Program-made: the position numbers and the translations under genes
Shown: positions 20,028 to 29,268 of the stretch, in pieces
Numbering within the stretch: the stretch's first letter is position 1
How the letters are laid out: each line of letters begins with the position of its first letter
Source: Mycobacterium heckeshornense
GTDB lineage: Bacteria; Actinomycetota; Actinomycetes; Mycobacteriales; Mycobacteriaceae
Assembly: GCF_016592155.1 (NCBI RefSeq)
Contig: NZ_AP024237.1
Location: 992,001-1,056,000, forward strand
Reading direction: 5' to 3'
Length of the DNA stretch: 64,000 bases
Notes under the pieces: generated by a model
Database searches by the model: none
Seen by the model: the letters and a program-made list of their open reading frames with translations, nothing else
What the model was told of the DNA's origin: nothing

Positions 20028-21206
20028 ATGCGCGGCAGCGACTTCGTCGTCGAAGCTACGGTCGGACCGGGGGCAACGGACCTGCGGCGTCCGATGCGGA
20101 TCGTGTTGGCCGCCCCGCCGTATTTCGATATCCCGCCGAAGGGCTACGGCGGGGTGGAAGCGGTCGTCGCCGATCTCGCCGACACGCTCGTGGCCCGCGG
20201 CCACCATGTCACCGTGCTGGGCGCCGGGGATTCGCACACTGCGGCGAAGTTCATCCCACTGTGGGATCGCACCGTGCCCGAACGGCTCGGGGAGCCCTAC
20301 CCCGAGGTGATGCACGCGCTGAAGGTGCGGAGCGCCATAACCCGGATAGCCGCGGTCGACGGGGTCGACATTGTGCACGACCACACCTTCGCCGGGCCGC
20401 TCAACGCGCCGTCATATCGGGCGCTCGGGCTGCCGACGGTGGCAACCGTGCACGGCCCGATCGACGAAGACCTCTACCCCTACTACCGCGAGCTGGGCGA
20501 TGATGTGGGGTTGGTGGCCATCAGCGACCGACAACGGCAACTGGCTCCCGACCTGAATTGGGTTGGGCGCGTGCACAATGCGCTGCGCATCAAGGACTGG
20601 CCGTTCCAGGCCAGGAAAGGCGACTATGCGCTGTTCCTCGGGCGGTATGCGCCGTACAAGGGCGCGCATCTGGCCGTGCAGGCCGCGCACGAGGCTGGCA
20701 TTCCACTGGTGCTCGCGGGCAAGTGCAGCGAGCCGTCGGAAAAGGTCTACTTCGAAGAGTGCGTGCGGCCGCTGCTCACCGACACCGACCACGTGTTCGG
20801 TGAGGCCGACGCGGTCAGCAAGCGCAAGCTGCTCGGCGGTGCGCGTTGCCTGCTGTTCCCCATCCAATGGGAGGAACCGTTCGGGATCGTGATGATCGAG
20901 GCGATGGCGTGCGGCACGCCGGTCGTCGCATTGCGCGGAGGCGCGGTGCCGGAGGTGGTCGTCGACGGTGTGACGGGTTTCGTGTGCGACCGCCCTGAAG
21001 AACTCGCGACCGCCATTCGCCACGTCGGAACACTCGATCCAGCCGCCTGCCGGCGCCATGTCGCGGCCCACTTCGACGTGTCCGCGCTCGGCTGCGGCTA
21101 CGAGCAGGTCTATCGAAAGGTGCTGCGGCGTCATGCAATTCACAATGAGACGGACGTCATAGAGGCCGTCCGCTATCTTGAACCTGACGAGAAAGTCAGT
21201 GCATGA
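20028..21206 (+). CDS. Glycosyltransferase family 4 protein
   Basis: The product is 392 aa. The start MRGSDFVVEA has AAGGGAGGG 6 nt upstream; an internal ATG at MRIVLAAPP is less likely. The N-terminal Rossmann half begins RIVLAAPPYFDIPPKGYGGV. The C-terminal half has the nucleotide-sugar EX7E motif EEPFGIVMIEAMACGTPVVA. The fold retains the anomeric configuration of the sugar. The gene overlaps the glycogen-debranching-type gene by ATGA, so the two probably act in one glucan pathway. The pair lies behind a CIRCE element, suggesting stress control. Confidence 0.88.
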   Translation: MRGSDFVVEATVGPGATDLRRPMRIVLAAPPYFDIPPKGYGGVEAVVADLADTLVARGHHVTVLGAGDSHTAAKFIPLWDRTVPERLGEPYPEVMHALKVRSAITRIAAVDGVDIVHDHTFAGPLNAPSYRALGLPTVATVHGPIDEDLYPYYRELGDDVGLVAISDRQRQLAPDLNWVGRVHNALRIKDWPFQARKGDYALFLGRYAPYKGAHLAVQAAHEAGIPLVLAGKCSEPSEKVYFEECVRPLLTDTDHVFGEADAVSKRKLLGGARCLLFPIQWEEPFGIVMIEAMACGTPVVALRGGAVPEVVVDGVTGFVCDRPEELATAIRHVGTLDPAACRRHVAAHFDVSALGCGYEQVYRKVLRRHAIHNETDVIEAVRYLEPDEKVSA

Positions 21207-23326
21207 GCGTCCCAGGAGCCTTCAACGTCGGCGAGCCAACGCGCATCGGCTCGGGTGGTGACACCATAACGCTGGTTGAGGGCTCCACCTTCTGCTTGTC
21301 CGATCAGCACGGCGACGTACTGCCCGGCCGACCACACGGGTTGTTCTTCCGCGATGCCCGGGTGCTGTCCAGGTGGGAGCTGCGCTTGCACGGTCAGACT
21401 GCCGAACCGCTGGCTGTGCACACGCCGGAAGCATTTGCGGCGCAGTTTCTTTTGCGCCGAGCGCCCAGAGCGGGAAGGACCGACAGCACCCTGCTGATCG
21501 TGCGGGAGCGGTTGATCGCCGACGGGATGCGGGAAACCATCTCCTTGCACAACCTGGATTCCGAAACCACCGTTGTGTCACTGCAATTGGTCGTCGATGC
21601 CGACTTCGCCGATCTGTTCGCGGTGAAAGAAGGCCGCTCATCCATCGGTTCGGCGGACATGACCGTGACGGACAACGAATTGGTGCTCAGCGACCGTGCC
21701 GACCCGATACGAGGACTGACCGTCACCGCCACGGGCGACCCGATCGTGCTGCCGGGTTCGCTGGCGTGGCGGATCGTCGTACCGTCGGGCGAACAGCGTC
21801 AAATCGAGCTGATCGCCGAGCCGACGGAGGCAGACCGCAAGCTCAGCCCCCGGCTGCGCCGCGGCGAGAATCTGGAGGCCAGCGCACCCGCGCGCAAGCT
21901 GGAGGCCTGGCGTGACACTGCGACGAAGGTCGAAACCGACCATCCGGTGCTCGCACAAGTGTTGCGGCGCACCGAAAGTGACCTCGGTGCGCTGCTGATC
22001 CACGACGCCGCCAGCGAGCGGCCATACGTGGCGGCGGGGGCGCCCTGGTTCATGACGCTGTTCGGTCGTGACAGTCTGCTCACCGCCTGGATGGCGCTGC
22101 CGCTGGACGTCGACCTGTCGCTGGGCACCTTGCGCCGGCTGGCGCGCGCCCAGGGCCGCCGCGAGGACCCCGTGACCGAGGAACAGCCCGGTCGCATCCT
22201 GCACGAGGTCCGGCGCGGTCCGGCCAGCGAGGATGTGCTCGGCGGCAGCGTGTATTACGGCTCGATCGACGCCACCCCGTTGTTTGTGATGCTGCTGGGC
22301 GAATGCTGGCGCTGGGGCGCCGAGCCGGCGATCGTGCGGTCACTGCTGCCGGCTGCCGACGCGGCGCTGGCGTGGGCCGAGCAGTACGGCGACCGGGACG
22401 GCGACGGCTTCATCGAGTATCGGCGCGCCACCGACCTGGGGCTGATCCACCAGGGTTGGAAGGACAGCTTCGACGGCATCAACGACGCGTCCGGGCGCCC
22501 GGCTGAGCCGCCGATCGCGCTGTGCGAAGTCCAGGGCTACCAGTACGCCGCGCTGCTGACGCGTGCCGACCTCGCCGACGCCTTTGGCGACGCGGAGTTG
22601 GCGCACCGGCTACGTCAGCGTGCCGACACCTTGCGGGCGAAGTTCCTGGAAAGCTTTTGGCTGCCGGAGCAGGGCTGGTACGCCATCGCGCTGGATAAGG
22701 ACAAGCGCCCCGTCGACGCGTTGACGAGCAATGTCGGTCACTGCTTGTGGACCGGAATCGCCGCCGACGAGCACGTCGCCCTGCTCATCGAACGGCTGTC
22801 AGGGCCCGAGATGGACAGCGGGTTCGGGCTGCGGACGCTCGCCACGACCATGGGTGCCTACAACCCGATGAGCTATCACAACGGTTCGGTGTGGCCGCAT
22901 GACACCGCGATCGCGGTCGCGGGGCTGCTGCGGTACCGGCACCTCCCGGGTGCGGTAGAGCTGGGCGAACGGTTGGCCACCGGGCTACTCGACGCGGCGG
23001 AGTTGTTCGGGGCGCGGCTGCCGGAGCTCTTCTGCGGGTTCCCGCGCCAGCAGTTCAGCGTCCCGGTTCCCTACCCCACGTCGTGCTCCCCTCAGGCGTG
23101 GGCCAGCGCGGCTCCGCTGCTGCTGGTGAGGTCGTTTCTGGGACTGGAGCCCGACGTGCCCGGGCGCCGGCTGACGGTGCGGCCGCGGTTGCCGGCGGCG
23201 TGGGGCCGGATCGCGCTGACGGATTTGGTGCTCGGCAGCGCGACCGTGCACGTGGAAGCCCGGGGCCGGAAGGCCACGACGCAAGGCTTGCCGCCGGACT
23301 GGGAGCTGGTGACGTCCGACGAGTGA
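21203..23326 (+). CDS. Glycogen debranching enzyme-like (amylo-alpha-1,6-glucosidase type) protein
   Basis: The product is 707 aa. An N-terminal beta-sandwich domain of the GDE_N type (about residues 20-220; HGLFFRDARVLSRWELRL) is followed by an (alpha/alpha)6 toroid with PWFMTLFGRDSLLTAWMAL, IHQGWKDSFDGIND and NPMSYHNGSVWPHDTAIAVA. The acidic residues of these motifs form the usual hydrolase site. It is translationally coupled to the glycosyltransferase. Substrate may be a glycogen-like or trehalose-linked glucan; this is inferred from family only. Confidence 0.85.
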   Translation: MSVPGAFNVGEPTRIGSGGDTITLVEGSTFCLSDQHGDVLPGRPHGLFFRDARVLSRWELRLHGQTAEPLAVHTPEAFAAQFLLRRAPRAGRTDSTLLIVRERLIADGMRETISLHNLDSETTVVSLQLVVDADFADLFAVKEGRSSIGSADMTVTDNELVLSDRADPIRGLTVTATGDPIVLPGSLAWRIVVPSGEQRQIELIAEPTEADRKLSPRLRRGENLEASAPARKLEAWRDTATKVETDHPVLAQVLRRTESDLGALLIHDAASERPYVAAGAPWFMTLFGRDSLLTAWMALPLDVDLSLGTLRRLARAQGRREDPVTEEQPGRILHEVRRGPASEDVLGGSVYYGSIDATPLFVMLLGECWRWGAEPAIVRSLLPAADAALAWAEQYGDRDGDGFIEYRRATDLGLIHQGWKDSFDGINDASGRPAEPPIALCEVQGYQYAALLTRADLADAFGDAELAHRLRQRADTLRAKFLESFWLPEQGWYAIALDKDKRPVDALTSNVGHCLWTGIAADEHVALLIERLSGPEMDSGFGLRTLATTMGAYNPMSYHNGSVWPHDTAIAVAGLLRYRHLPGAVELGERLATGLLDAAELFGARLPELFCGFPRQQFSVPVPYPTSCSPQAWASAAPLLLVRSFLGLEPDVPGRRLTVRPRLPAAWGRIALTDLVLGSATVHVEARGRKATTQGLPPDWELVTSDE

Positions 23327-23333
23327 AACCTGT

Positions 23334-24635
23334 TCAGGTCACCTCGGCGGGTGCCGATACCGCGGGCAGGTGGTTGCCCGCGCGGCGCAGCATCGGACCG
23401 AACGTGAGCCAGATGATCAGCGAGCCCACCGATAGTGCGCCGAGCAGAGCGAAAGCTGTTGGAAATCCAAGTATTTGGGCGACGTAGCCGCCGAGCACCG
23501 GGCTGAGTGCGCCCCCGAGCCCCTGGGCGGCCATGATCGCACCCTGACCGATGTTGATGTGCCCGGTGCCGTCGAGCAGGCGGGCCACCAGCCCGGGCAC
23601 CGCCACCGAGAGCATGCCGGCGCCCATGCCGTCGAGCACCTGGACGGGAATGACACCCCAGGTGGTGATGACATTCGCCGCGATCAGCCCGCGGATGGGC
23701 AGGGCACTGAACGCGATAAGGATCGCCAGCCAGTAGCCGCGGGTTTGCGCGATCCGCATCGCCAGCAGCGAGGCGGGGATCATGACCGCCTGGGCGACGA
23801 CGACGGTGCTGGCGACCGTGGTAAACGGGTTGGCGTGGGTGGCGACCACGGCCAGCCCGTAGAGCGGCAGCATCGCCGCATTTCCCAAATGGAACAGCGT
23901 CACCGCGGCGGCCAGCGCCAGCAGCGGCCGGCATTCGAGGAGCACCCGCAGCTTCTTGACCGGGGCCTGATCGCCGCTCAGCGCTTCGCCGCGGGCGATG
24001 TGATGGTCGATGCGACCAGCCGGAATCGCCAGGGTTGCCGCGATCGTGACCACCGCGAAGCCGGCGGCCAGCCAGAACACCCCGGCGTAGCCGAATATCC
24101 AGCCGAGCAGTCCGGAGATCGCGGCACCGGCCATGTTGCCGGCATGGTTGTAAGCCTGGTTGCGACCGTTCTGGCTGGTGAATCCGGCCTGGCCGACGAC
24201 GCCGAGGGTGATGCCGATCACCGCCGGTGCGATCGTCGCTCCCGAGATGCACATGACCGACTGCGCGGCGGCGACGACCCAGAAGTGCCGGGTGGTCAAG
24301 ATCACCGCCGAGGCCGCGACAGCGGCCAGGCCGACCACGATGACACAGGCTCGCTTGCGGGTGGTGGCATCCACCAACGCTCCGGCGGGTGCGACCGTGA
24401 GCATGCCGACGATGGCGCCCAGGGTGATGACCGTGCCGATGGTGCCGGTGGTCCAGCCCCGGCCGGCCAACAGCACCCCCAGGAAAGGGCCCATGCCGGC
24501 CTCCATGTCAGCCATGAAGAAATTCACTGCCTGCAGCGCGATGCGGTCACGCGTCCGCACCGTCGGCTCGACGACGTCTTGGCTTGGCACCCCTAGATTC
24601 TTGCGGCTTTGCACCCCGCCGTCGCAACATGACAC
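23334..24635 (-). CDS. MFS transporter
   Basis: The product is 433 aa with about 12 hydrophobic segments. The motif-A-like loop after helix 2 is [18 protein letters not shown], typical of major facilitator exporters. The ATG at 24635 is chosen; a GTG at 24590 (VPSQDVVEP) would remove a Cys-containing leader and is a real alternative. It is convergent with the debranching gene and divergent from echA6 (41 bp). The substrate is unknown. Confidence 0.82.
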   Translation of the reverse strand: MSCCDGGVQSRKNLGVPSQDVVEPTVRTRDRIALQAVNFFMADMEAGMGPFLGVLLAGRGWTTGTIGTVITLGAIVGMLTVAPAGALVDATTRKRACVIVVGLAAVAASAVILTTRHFWVVAAAQSVMCISGATIAPAVIGITLGVVGQAGFTSQNGRNQAYNHAGNMAGAAISGLLGWIFGYAGVFWLAAGFAVVTIAATLAIPAGRIDHHIARGEALSGDQAPVKKLRVLLECRPLLALAAAVTLFHLGNAAMLPLYGLAVVATHANPFTTVASTVVVAQAVMIPASLLAMRIAQTRGYWLAILIAFSALPIRGLIAANVITTWGVIPVQVLDGMGAGMLSVAVPGLVARLLDGTGHINIGQGAIMAAQGLGGALSPVLGGYVAQILGFPTAFALLGALSVGSLIIWLTFGPMLRRAGNHLPAVSAPAEVT

Positions 24636-24676
24636 CGCCCCGTCCGGATCGCCTACTGCCCATTAGGCTGGCGCGC

Positions 24677-25411
24677 ATGTTGATCGGTGTCACTCGCGTC
24701 GAAGCCGTCACCACCATCGAGCTGCAGCGGGCCGAGCGCCGAAACGCGCTGAACTCCGAGCTCGTCGAGGAGTTGCGCGAAGCCGTCGAGAAGGCCACGG
24801 CTGAGAACGTGCGCGCCATCGTGCTGACCGGTCAGGGCAGTGTGTTCTGCGCGGGCGCCGACCTGAGCGGGGACGCGTTCGCCGCGGATTATCCGGACCG
24901 GCTTATCGCTTTGCACAAAGCAATGGATGCTGCGCCGATGCCGGTGATCGGCGCGATCAACGGACCCGCCATCGGCGCGGGCCTGCAACTGGCGATGCAA
25001 TGCGATCTGCGGGTAGTGGCCCCGGACGCGTTCTTCCAATTTCCTACATCGAAATATGGCTTGGCACTTGACAACTGGAGCATTCGGCGGTTGTGTTCGC
25101 TGGTCGGGCATGGCCGTGCGCGGGCGATGCTGCTCGCGGCAGAAAAGCTGGGGGCCGAAGAGGCGCTGGCCACCGGCATGGCCAATCGGATCGGCACGGT
25201 GGTCGACGCGCAGGCCTGGGCGGCGGAGATCGCCGGCCTGGCGCCGTTGGCCCTGCAGCACGCCAAGCGAGTGCTGAACGACGACGGCGCCATCGAAGAC
25301 CCGGCGCCGATCCATAAGGAGCTGTTCGACAAGGCGTGGGCCAGCCAGGACGCGATCGAGGCCCAGGTTGCTCGCATGCAGAAGCGACCACCGAAGTTCC
25401 GGGGAGCCTGA
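24677..25411 (+). CDS. echA6: Enoyl-CoA hydratase/isomerase family EchA6
   Basis: The product is 244 aa, a crotonase fold. The oxyanion-hole segments are [12 protein letters not shown] and [19 protein letters not shown]. The start [16 protein letters not shown] at 24677 gives the length of Rv0905. In M. tuberculosis EchA6 binds acyl-CoA for mycolate synthesis rather than acting as a normal hydratase. In line with that, the usual second catalytic glutamate is not evident after the segment [11 protein letters not shown]. It is followed closely by the metallo-hydrolase gene. Confidence 0.9.
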   Translation: MLIGVTRVEAVTTIELQRAERRNALNSELVEELREAVEKATAENVRAIVLTGQGSVFCAGADLSGDAFAADYPDRLIALHKAMDAAPMPVIGAINGPAIGAGLQLAMQCDLRVVAPDAFFQFPTSKYGLALDNWSIRRLCSLVGHGRARAMLLAAEKLGAEEALATGMANRIGTVVDAQAWAAEIAGLAPLALQHAKRVLNDDGAIEDPAPIHKELFDKAWASQDAIEAQVARMQKRPPKFRGA

Positions 25412-25416
25412 CCGTC

Positions 25417-26535
25417 ATGCTGCGCGGACCGCTGCGGCTGGTGGTGGGGACGGCCACGCTGGCGGCCGGCGGGTGGGTGCTGCGGGCACTGCACGGCGCC
25501 CCGGCCGCGCTCGGCGCAGACCCTTCCGCAATTCGCAAGGTGGCCGAGCGTTCGCCTAACTTTCGCGACGGTGCTTTTGTCAACATTGACCCGGCATCGC
25601 TGTTCAGCCCGGACCGCGAGCAGCAGCAGCTCATCCTGCGGGAGATCATTGGCGGTCTGGCCGCCACCCGTCCGCCGGTGCCGATTCCGCTGGCCCGCCC
25701 GGGCGTCATCGACTGCGGCCCGGATCGGCTGGCGGTCAGCTGGTTCGGCCACGCCACGACGCTGCTTGAGGTCGACGGTTACCGGGTGCTGACCGACCCC
25801 GTGTGGAGTCACCGTTGCTCACCCTCCGATGTGATCGGCCCCGAGCGGATGCATCCGCCGCCGATCCAAGTGGACGCGCTGCCGGCCGTCGACGCCATCG
25901 TTATCAGCCATGACCATTACGACCATCTCGACATCGACACCGTCATCGCGTTGGCCCACAGTCAGTGGGCCCCGTTCGTGGTGCCGTTGGGTGTGGGCGC
26001 TCATCTGCGCGCGTGGGGCATTCCCGATCAACGAGTCATCGAACTGGACTGGTTCGAACGCACCCAGGTCGGCGAACTCACCCTGATTTGTGCGCCGGCG
26101 CGGCATTTTTCGGGTCGTTTCTTCAGCCGCAACAACACCCTGTGGGCGTCATGGGTGGTGATCGGCCCGAACCGGCGCGCATATTTTGCCGGCGACACCG
26201 GCTACACCAAAACTTTCGCTCAGGTCGGCGCTGACTATGGGCCGTTCGACGTGACACTGATGCCGGTCGGTGCCTACCACAAAGCGTGGCCGGATATCCA
26301 CATGAATCCCGAGGAGGCGGTCCGGGCGCACCTCGACGTCACCGGGTCGGGCTCTGGGCTTCTCGTGCCGATCCACTGGTGTACGTTCCGGCTCGCGCCG
26401 CATCCGTGGGCCGAGCCAATCGAACGGCTGCTCGCGGCCGCCGACGCCGCGCAGGTGCGGGTTGCGGCGCCCAGGCCGGGTGAGCGCGTGGACGCCGAGG
26501 AACCCGGCGAACTCTTTCCGTGGTGGCGCCCCTGA
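25417..26535 (+). CDS. Metallo-beta-lactamase fold hydrolase (Rv0906/NAPE-PLD-like)
   Basis: The product is 372 aa, starting MLRGPLRLVVG with a hydrophobic N-terminal segment (about residues 5-25) that may be a membrane anchor or signal. The metal site is visible: VISHDHYDHLD, APARHFSGR, YFAGDTGY and LVPIHWCTF, as in the NAPE-PLD/UlaG-like branch. The family hydrolyses phospholipid-type substrates. It lies 5 bp after echA6, probably in one transcript. In H37Rv the next genes are Rv0907 and ctpE; here they are replaced by a transposase scar. Confidence 0.88.
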   Translation: MLRGPLRLVVGTATLAAGGWVLRALHGAPAALGADPSAIRKVAERSPNFRDGAFVNIDPASLFSPDREQQQLILREIIGGLAATRPPVPIPLARPGVIDCGPDRLAVSWFGHATTLLEVDGYRVLTDPVWSHRCSPSDVIGPERMHPPPIQVDALPAVDAIVISHDHYDHLDIDTVIALAHSQWAPFVVPLGVGAHLRAWGIPDQRVIELDWFERTQVGELTLICAPARHFSGRFFSRNNTLWASWVVIGPNRRAYFAGDTGYTKTFAQVGADYGPFDVTLMPVGAYHKAWPDIHMNPEEAVRAHLDVTGSGSGLLVPIHWCTFRLAPHPWAEPIERLLAAADAAQVRVAAPRPGERVDAEEPGELFPWWRP

Positions 26536-26818
26536 GCCGGTATTTGGCTCGTTGGTCAGCCAGGCGGCGATCGATGGTGGCCGCCGACATTGACACCAAT
26601 AGTTCGGCAGTTTCGTCATCGATGATCAGCTCTGCGAAATGGCGCAGGACTGCCACGGGCTCGGCCAGCATGCGGGCGAGCCGTTTGCTGGCTGGCGTTG
26701 CGAGCACTGTCCAGCAGACCGTTAGCGCGGCGTCGACATCGGGCCCGTATGTCACCGGCCGCGGACGGCGCGCAGCGCCGATCTTGGGCTGTTGCGGTGC
26801 TGCTTTACGCAGGTTGCG
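26528..26818 (-). pseudogene. Transposase/integrase remnant (N-terminal region only)
   Basis: About 97 codons survive in frame: LRKAAPQQPKIGAARRPRPV, then TYGPDVDAALTVCWTVLATP, through ELLVSMSAATIDRRLADQRA and KYRLRG. This resembles the N-terminal part of mycobacterial integrase-core transposases. No start codon with a signal and no catalytic core are present. The 3' end runs a few bases into the stop of the metallo-hydrolase gene. It marks an old transposition or deletion scar where H37Rv has Rv0907-ctpE. No inverted repeats were found. Confidence 0.6.
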
Positions 26819-26872
26819 GGCGTGGCCACAGTGCCACCCGTTTTGTCATACCGCTATGGCATACTCGCACAC

Positions 26873-28375
26873 ATGTTCGATGAAGAGGCGCGGTTGGCGG
26901 TGATCGCCCGCTTCGATGAGATGTGGGAGCGGCGTCATCCCTCGACCACACCGGAATCGGCGGCGCTGGTGGGTCAGATCTGTGCGGCGTGGCGGGCGGA
27001 GAATCGGGCGGCGGCCGCGCAGCTGACCGCGATCGGTGAGCTATTCGCCCACCGGTTGTCGCGGTGTGCGGAAACCGAGCAGTGGGCGATCGACACCGAA
27101 GAGGCGGTGGCCGCCGAGGTCGCGGCCGCGTTGCGGATCAGCCAGGCGTTGGCCGATAGCCGGCTGCGCTATGCCCGGGCCATGCGCGAGCGGCTACCCA
27201 AGACAGGCGCGGTGTTCACGGCCGGGGATATCGACTATCGGACGTTCCAGACGATCGTGTACCGCACCGAGTTGATTACCGACCACGAGGTGCGGGCGGC
27301 GGTGGATGCCAAGCTGGCCATGGCGGTGCCGCGCTGGCCGTCGCTGACCCGGGCCCGGCTGGCTGCGATGGTCGACAAGATCGTCGCCCGAGCCGACGCC
27401 GAGGCGGTGCGCCGACGCAAGGAATATCAAGCCGATCGGCAGGTCTGGATCGGCCCTCGCGACGAGGGCGGCACCTCCGAAATCCACGGCACCGTGTTCA
27501 CCACCGACGCCCAGGCCCTGGACAAGCGGTTGGACGCGTTGGCGGCCACGGTGTGTGACCACGATCCGCGCACCCGTGCCCAGCGCCGCGCCGATGCGCT
27601 GGGCGCACTCGCCGCCGGGGCCGATCGGCTGGGCTGCCGCTGCGGGCGCCCCGATTGTGCGGCCGGCACGCGCCCGGCCGCCAGCCCGGTGACACTTCAC
27701 CTGATCGCCGAGCAGCCCAACGGCGCCGCGGCCGGGTCGCTGGTGGCAGCCGATGGGCTGCTCCCACCGGAACTCGTGACAGAACTGGCCACCTCGGCCA
27801 AGCTGATGCCGCTGGTGCATCCCGGCGATGCCCCGCCCGAGCCGGGATACACCCCGTCGAAGGCGCTGGCCGATTTTGTGCGCTGCCGGGACCTGACCTG
27901 CCGCTGGCCCGGCTGCGACCGTCCGGCATTCGAATGCGACCTCGACCACACGATCCCCTACGCGCAGGGCGGGCCGACCCACGCGTCGAACCTCAAAGCT
28001 TATTGCCGCACACATCATTTGGTGAAAACCTTCTGGGGCTGGCGCGACAAGCAACTGCCCGACGGCACCCTGATCCTGACCGCCCCGACCGGGCACACCT
28101 ATGTCACCACCCCGGGCAGCGCGCTGCTGTTCCCGGCCCTGTGCCAACCCACCGGCGCAATAGCCGACCCGCCAGCCAGCCCACCCCAGCACTACTGCGG
28201 GGACCGCAGCGCGATGATGCCCAAACGCCGGCGCACCCGCGCCCACGACCGCGCACAGCGCATCGCCACCGAACGCCGCCACAACCGGCAAGCGCGCCTC
28301 GCCCGCCGAGAAAAATACCCCAACTACTTCAACCTGCCCCCACCCGACAACAACGACGACCCACCACCGTTTTAG
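26873..28375 (+). CDS. DUF222/HNH endonuclease protein, REP13E12 family
   Basis: The product is 500 aa, starting MFDEEARLAVIARFDEMWER. The DUF222 region covers about residues 20-330. The C-terminal HNH motif is CRWPGCDRPAFECDLDHTIP followed by AQGGPTHASNLKAYCRTHH, with Cys pairs and the catalytic His. The tail is basic (MPKRRRTRAHDRAQR). This is the 13E12 repeat family of M. tuberculosis, copies of which act as integration targets for prophage phiRv1. It follows a transposase remnant, so the locus is an insertion site for mobile DNA. Confidence 0.85.
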   Translation: MFDEEARLAVIARFDEMWERRHPSTTPESAALVGQICAAWRAENRAAAAQLTAIGELFAHRLSRCAETEQWAIDTEEAVAAEVAAALRISQALADSRLRYARAMRERLPKTGAVFTAGDIDYRTFQTIVYRTELITDHEVRAAVDAKLAMAVPRWPSLTRARLAAMVDKIVARADAEAVRRRKEYQADRQVWIGPRDEGGTSEIHGTVFTTDAQALDKRLDALAATVCDHDPRTRAQRRADALGALAAGADRLGCRCGRPDCAAGTRPAASPVTLHLIAEQPNGAAAGSLVAADGLLPPELVTELATSAKLMPLVHPGDAPPEPGYTPSKALADFVRCRDLTCRWPGCDRPAFECDLDHTIPYAQGGPTHASNLKAYCRTHHLVKTFWGWRDKQLPDGTLILTAPTGHTYVTTPGSALLFPALCQPTGAIADPPASPPQHYCGDRSAMMPKRRRTRAHDRAQRIATERRHNRQARLARREKYPNYFNLPPPDNNDDPPPF

Positions 28376-28518
28376 CTGCGACTCAACGAGGTTCGAGCTT
28401 CATCACACGACACGGTGAGCGCGGCCGAGTGATGCGCCGCGCCCCGGCGATTTGTCGCTGGCCGCTGCGATCGGCCACAATGCCCGACCGGTAGGGTCGG
28501 CAACGGAAAGGACAGTGC

Positions 28519-28599
28519 ATGGGTTTCCCGGACAAGGCAAAAGACCTGCTGGCAAAGAACGCCGACAAGGTCGGCGACGGGCGTGACCAGCAGAACTGA
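28519..28599 (+). CDS. Truncated antitoxin (Rv0909/MT0933 family)
   Basis: Only 26 codons: MGFPDKAKDLLAKNADKVGD followed by GRDQQN. The first 18 residues match the conserved N-terminus of the MT0933-type antitoxin family, which is normally about 55-60 aa with an amphipathic acidic helical region. The missing middle and end indicate a deletion. AAAGGA lies upstream of the ATG. It stops 2 nt before the toxin start, as in a coupled TA pair. Activity of such a short antitoxin is doubtful. Confidence 0.65.
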   Translation: MGFPDKAKDLLAKNADKVGDGRDQQN

Positions 28600-28601
28600 C
28601 C

Positions 28602-29039
28602 ATGGCCAAACTCTCCGGATCAATCGACGTGCCGTTGCTGCCCGAGGAGGCCTGGTCGCACGCCGCTGACCTGTCGCGTTACAAGGAATGGCTGACCATT
28701 CACCGGGTATGGCGGAGCAAGCTGCCCGAAAAGCTGGAAAAGGGCACCGTGGTCGAATCGATCGTCGAGGTCAAAGGTATGCCCAACCGGATCAAGTGGA
28801 CGATCGTTCACTTCAAGCCGCCCGAAGCGATGACCCTCAACGGTGACGGTGTGGGCGGTGTCAAGGTCAAGCTGCTCGCCAAGGTCAAGCCCAAGGGCAA
28901 CGGTTCGGTCGTCAGCTTCGACGTTCACCTTGGCGGTCCGGCCCTGTTCGGGCCAATCGGCATGCTGGTTGCCGGCGCTCTCAAGAGCGATATCCGCGAG
29001 TCGCTGCAAAGATTCGTCAGGGTGTTCGCCGACGCCTGA
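28602..29039 (+). CDS. Rv0910-type toxin, SRPBCC fold
   Basis: The product is 145 aa, full length. It begins MAKLSGSIDVPLLPEEAWSH and has the START/SRPBCC sheet-helix order, ending SLQRFVRVFADA. It corresponds to Rv0910, reported as the toxin partner of Rv0909 in M. tuberculosis. The mechanism is not obvious from the fold. It is intact, while its antitoxin is shortened and the following VOC gene is decayed. Confidence 0.8.
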   Translation: MAKLSGSIDVPLLPEEAWSHAADLSRYKEWLTIHRVWRSKLPEKLEKGTVVESIVEVKGMPNRIKWTIVHFKPPEAMTLNGDGVGGVKVKLLAKVKPKGNGSVVSFDVHLGGPALFGPIGMLVAGALKSDIRESLQRFVRVFADA

Positions 29040-29051
29040 CGGCCCGCGATG

Positions 29052-29268
29052 ATTTCTCGCCCTGGTGGCAGTCGGTACGGATGACCCCGATGCCGGGCCC
29101 ACCTGGAGCATCTTCTTCGGCGCCGAGGACGTCGACAAGACGCTGCAAACGATCACCGACAATGGCGGCGCGGTGCTGCGAGCGGCCGAAGACACCCCGT
29201 AGGGTCGGTTGGCGTTAGCGGCAGATCCCACTGGCGCGGTGTTCAACCTATCGTCGTTGCGACACTAA
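29052..29268 (+). pseudogene. VOC/glyoxalase family remnant (Rv0911-like)
   Basis: In frame after a TGA, the fragment reads FLALVAVGTDDPDAGPTWSI, then FFGAEDVDKTLQTITDNGGA and LRAAEDTP. It is then interrupted by TAG, after which GRLALAADPTGAVFNLSS ends at TAA. This is the C-terminal beta-alpha-beta unit of a two-domain VOC protein like Rv0911, which also follows the toxin gene in M. tuberculosis. The N-terminal three quarters are missing. Confidence 0.7.

Noticed and set aside
27194..28291. 365-codon minus-strand open frame over the 13E12 gene
   Set aside because: Antisense shadow; the plus strand has the HNH and DUF222 motifs.
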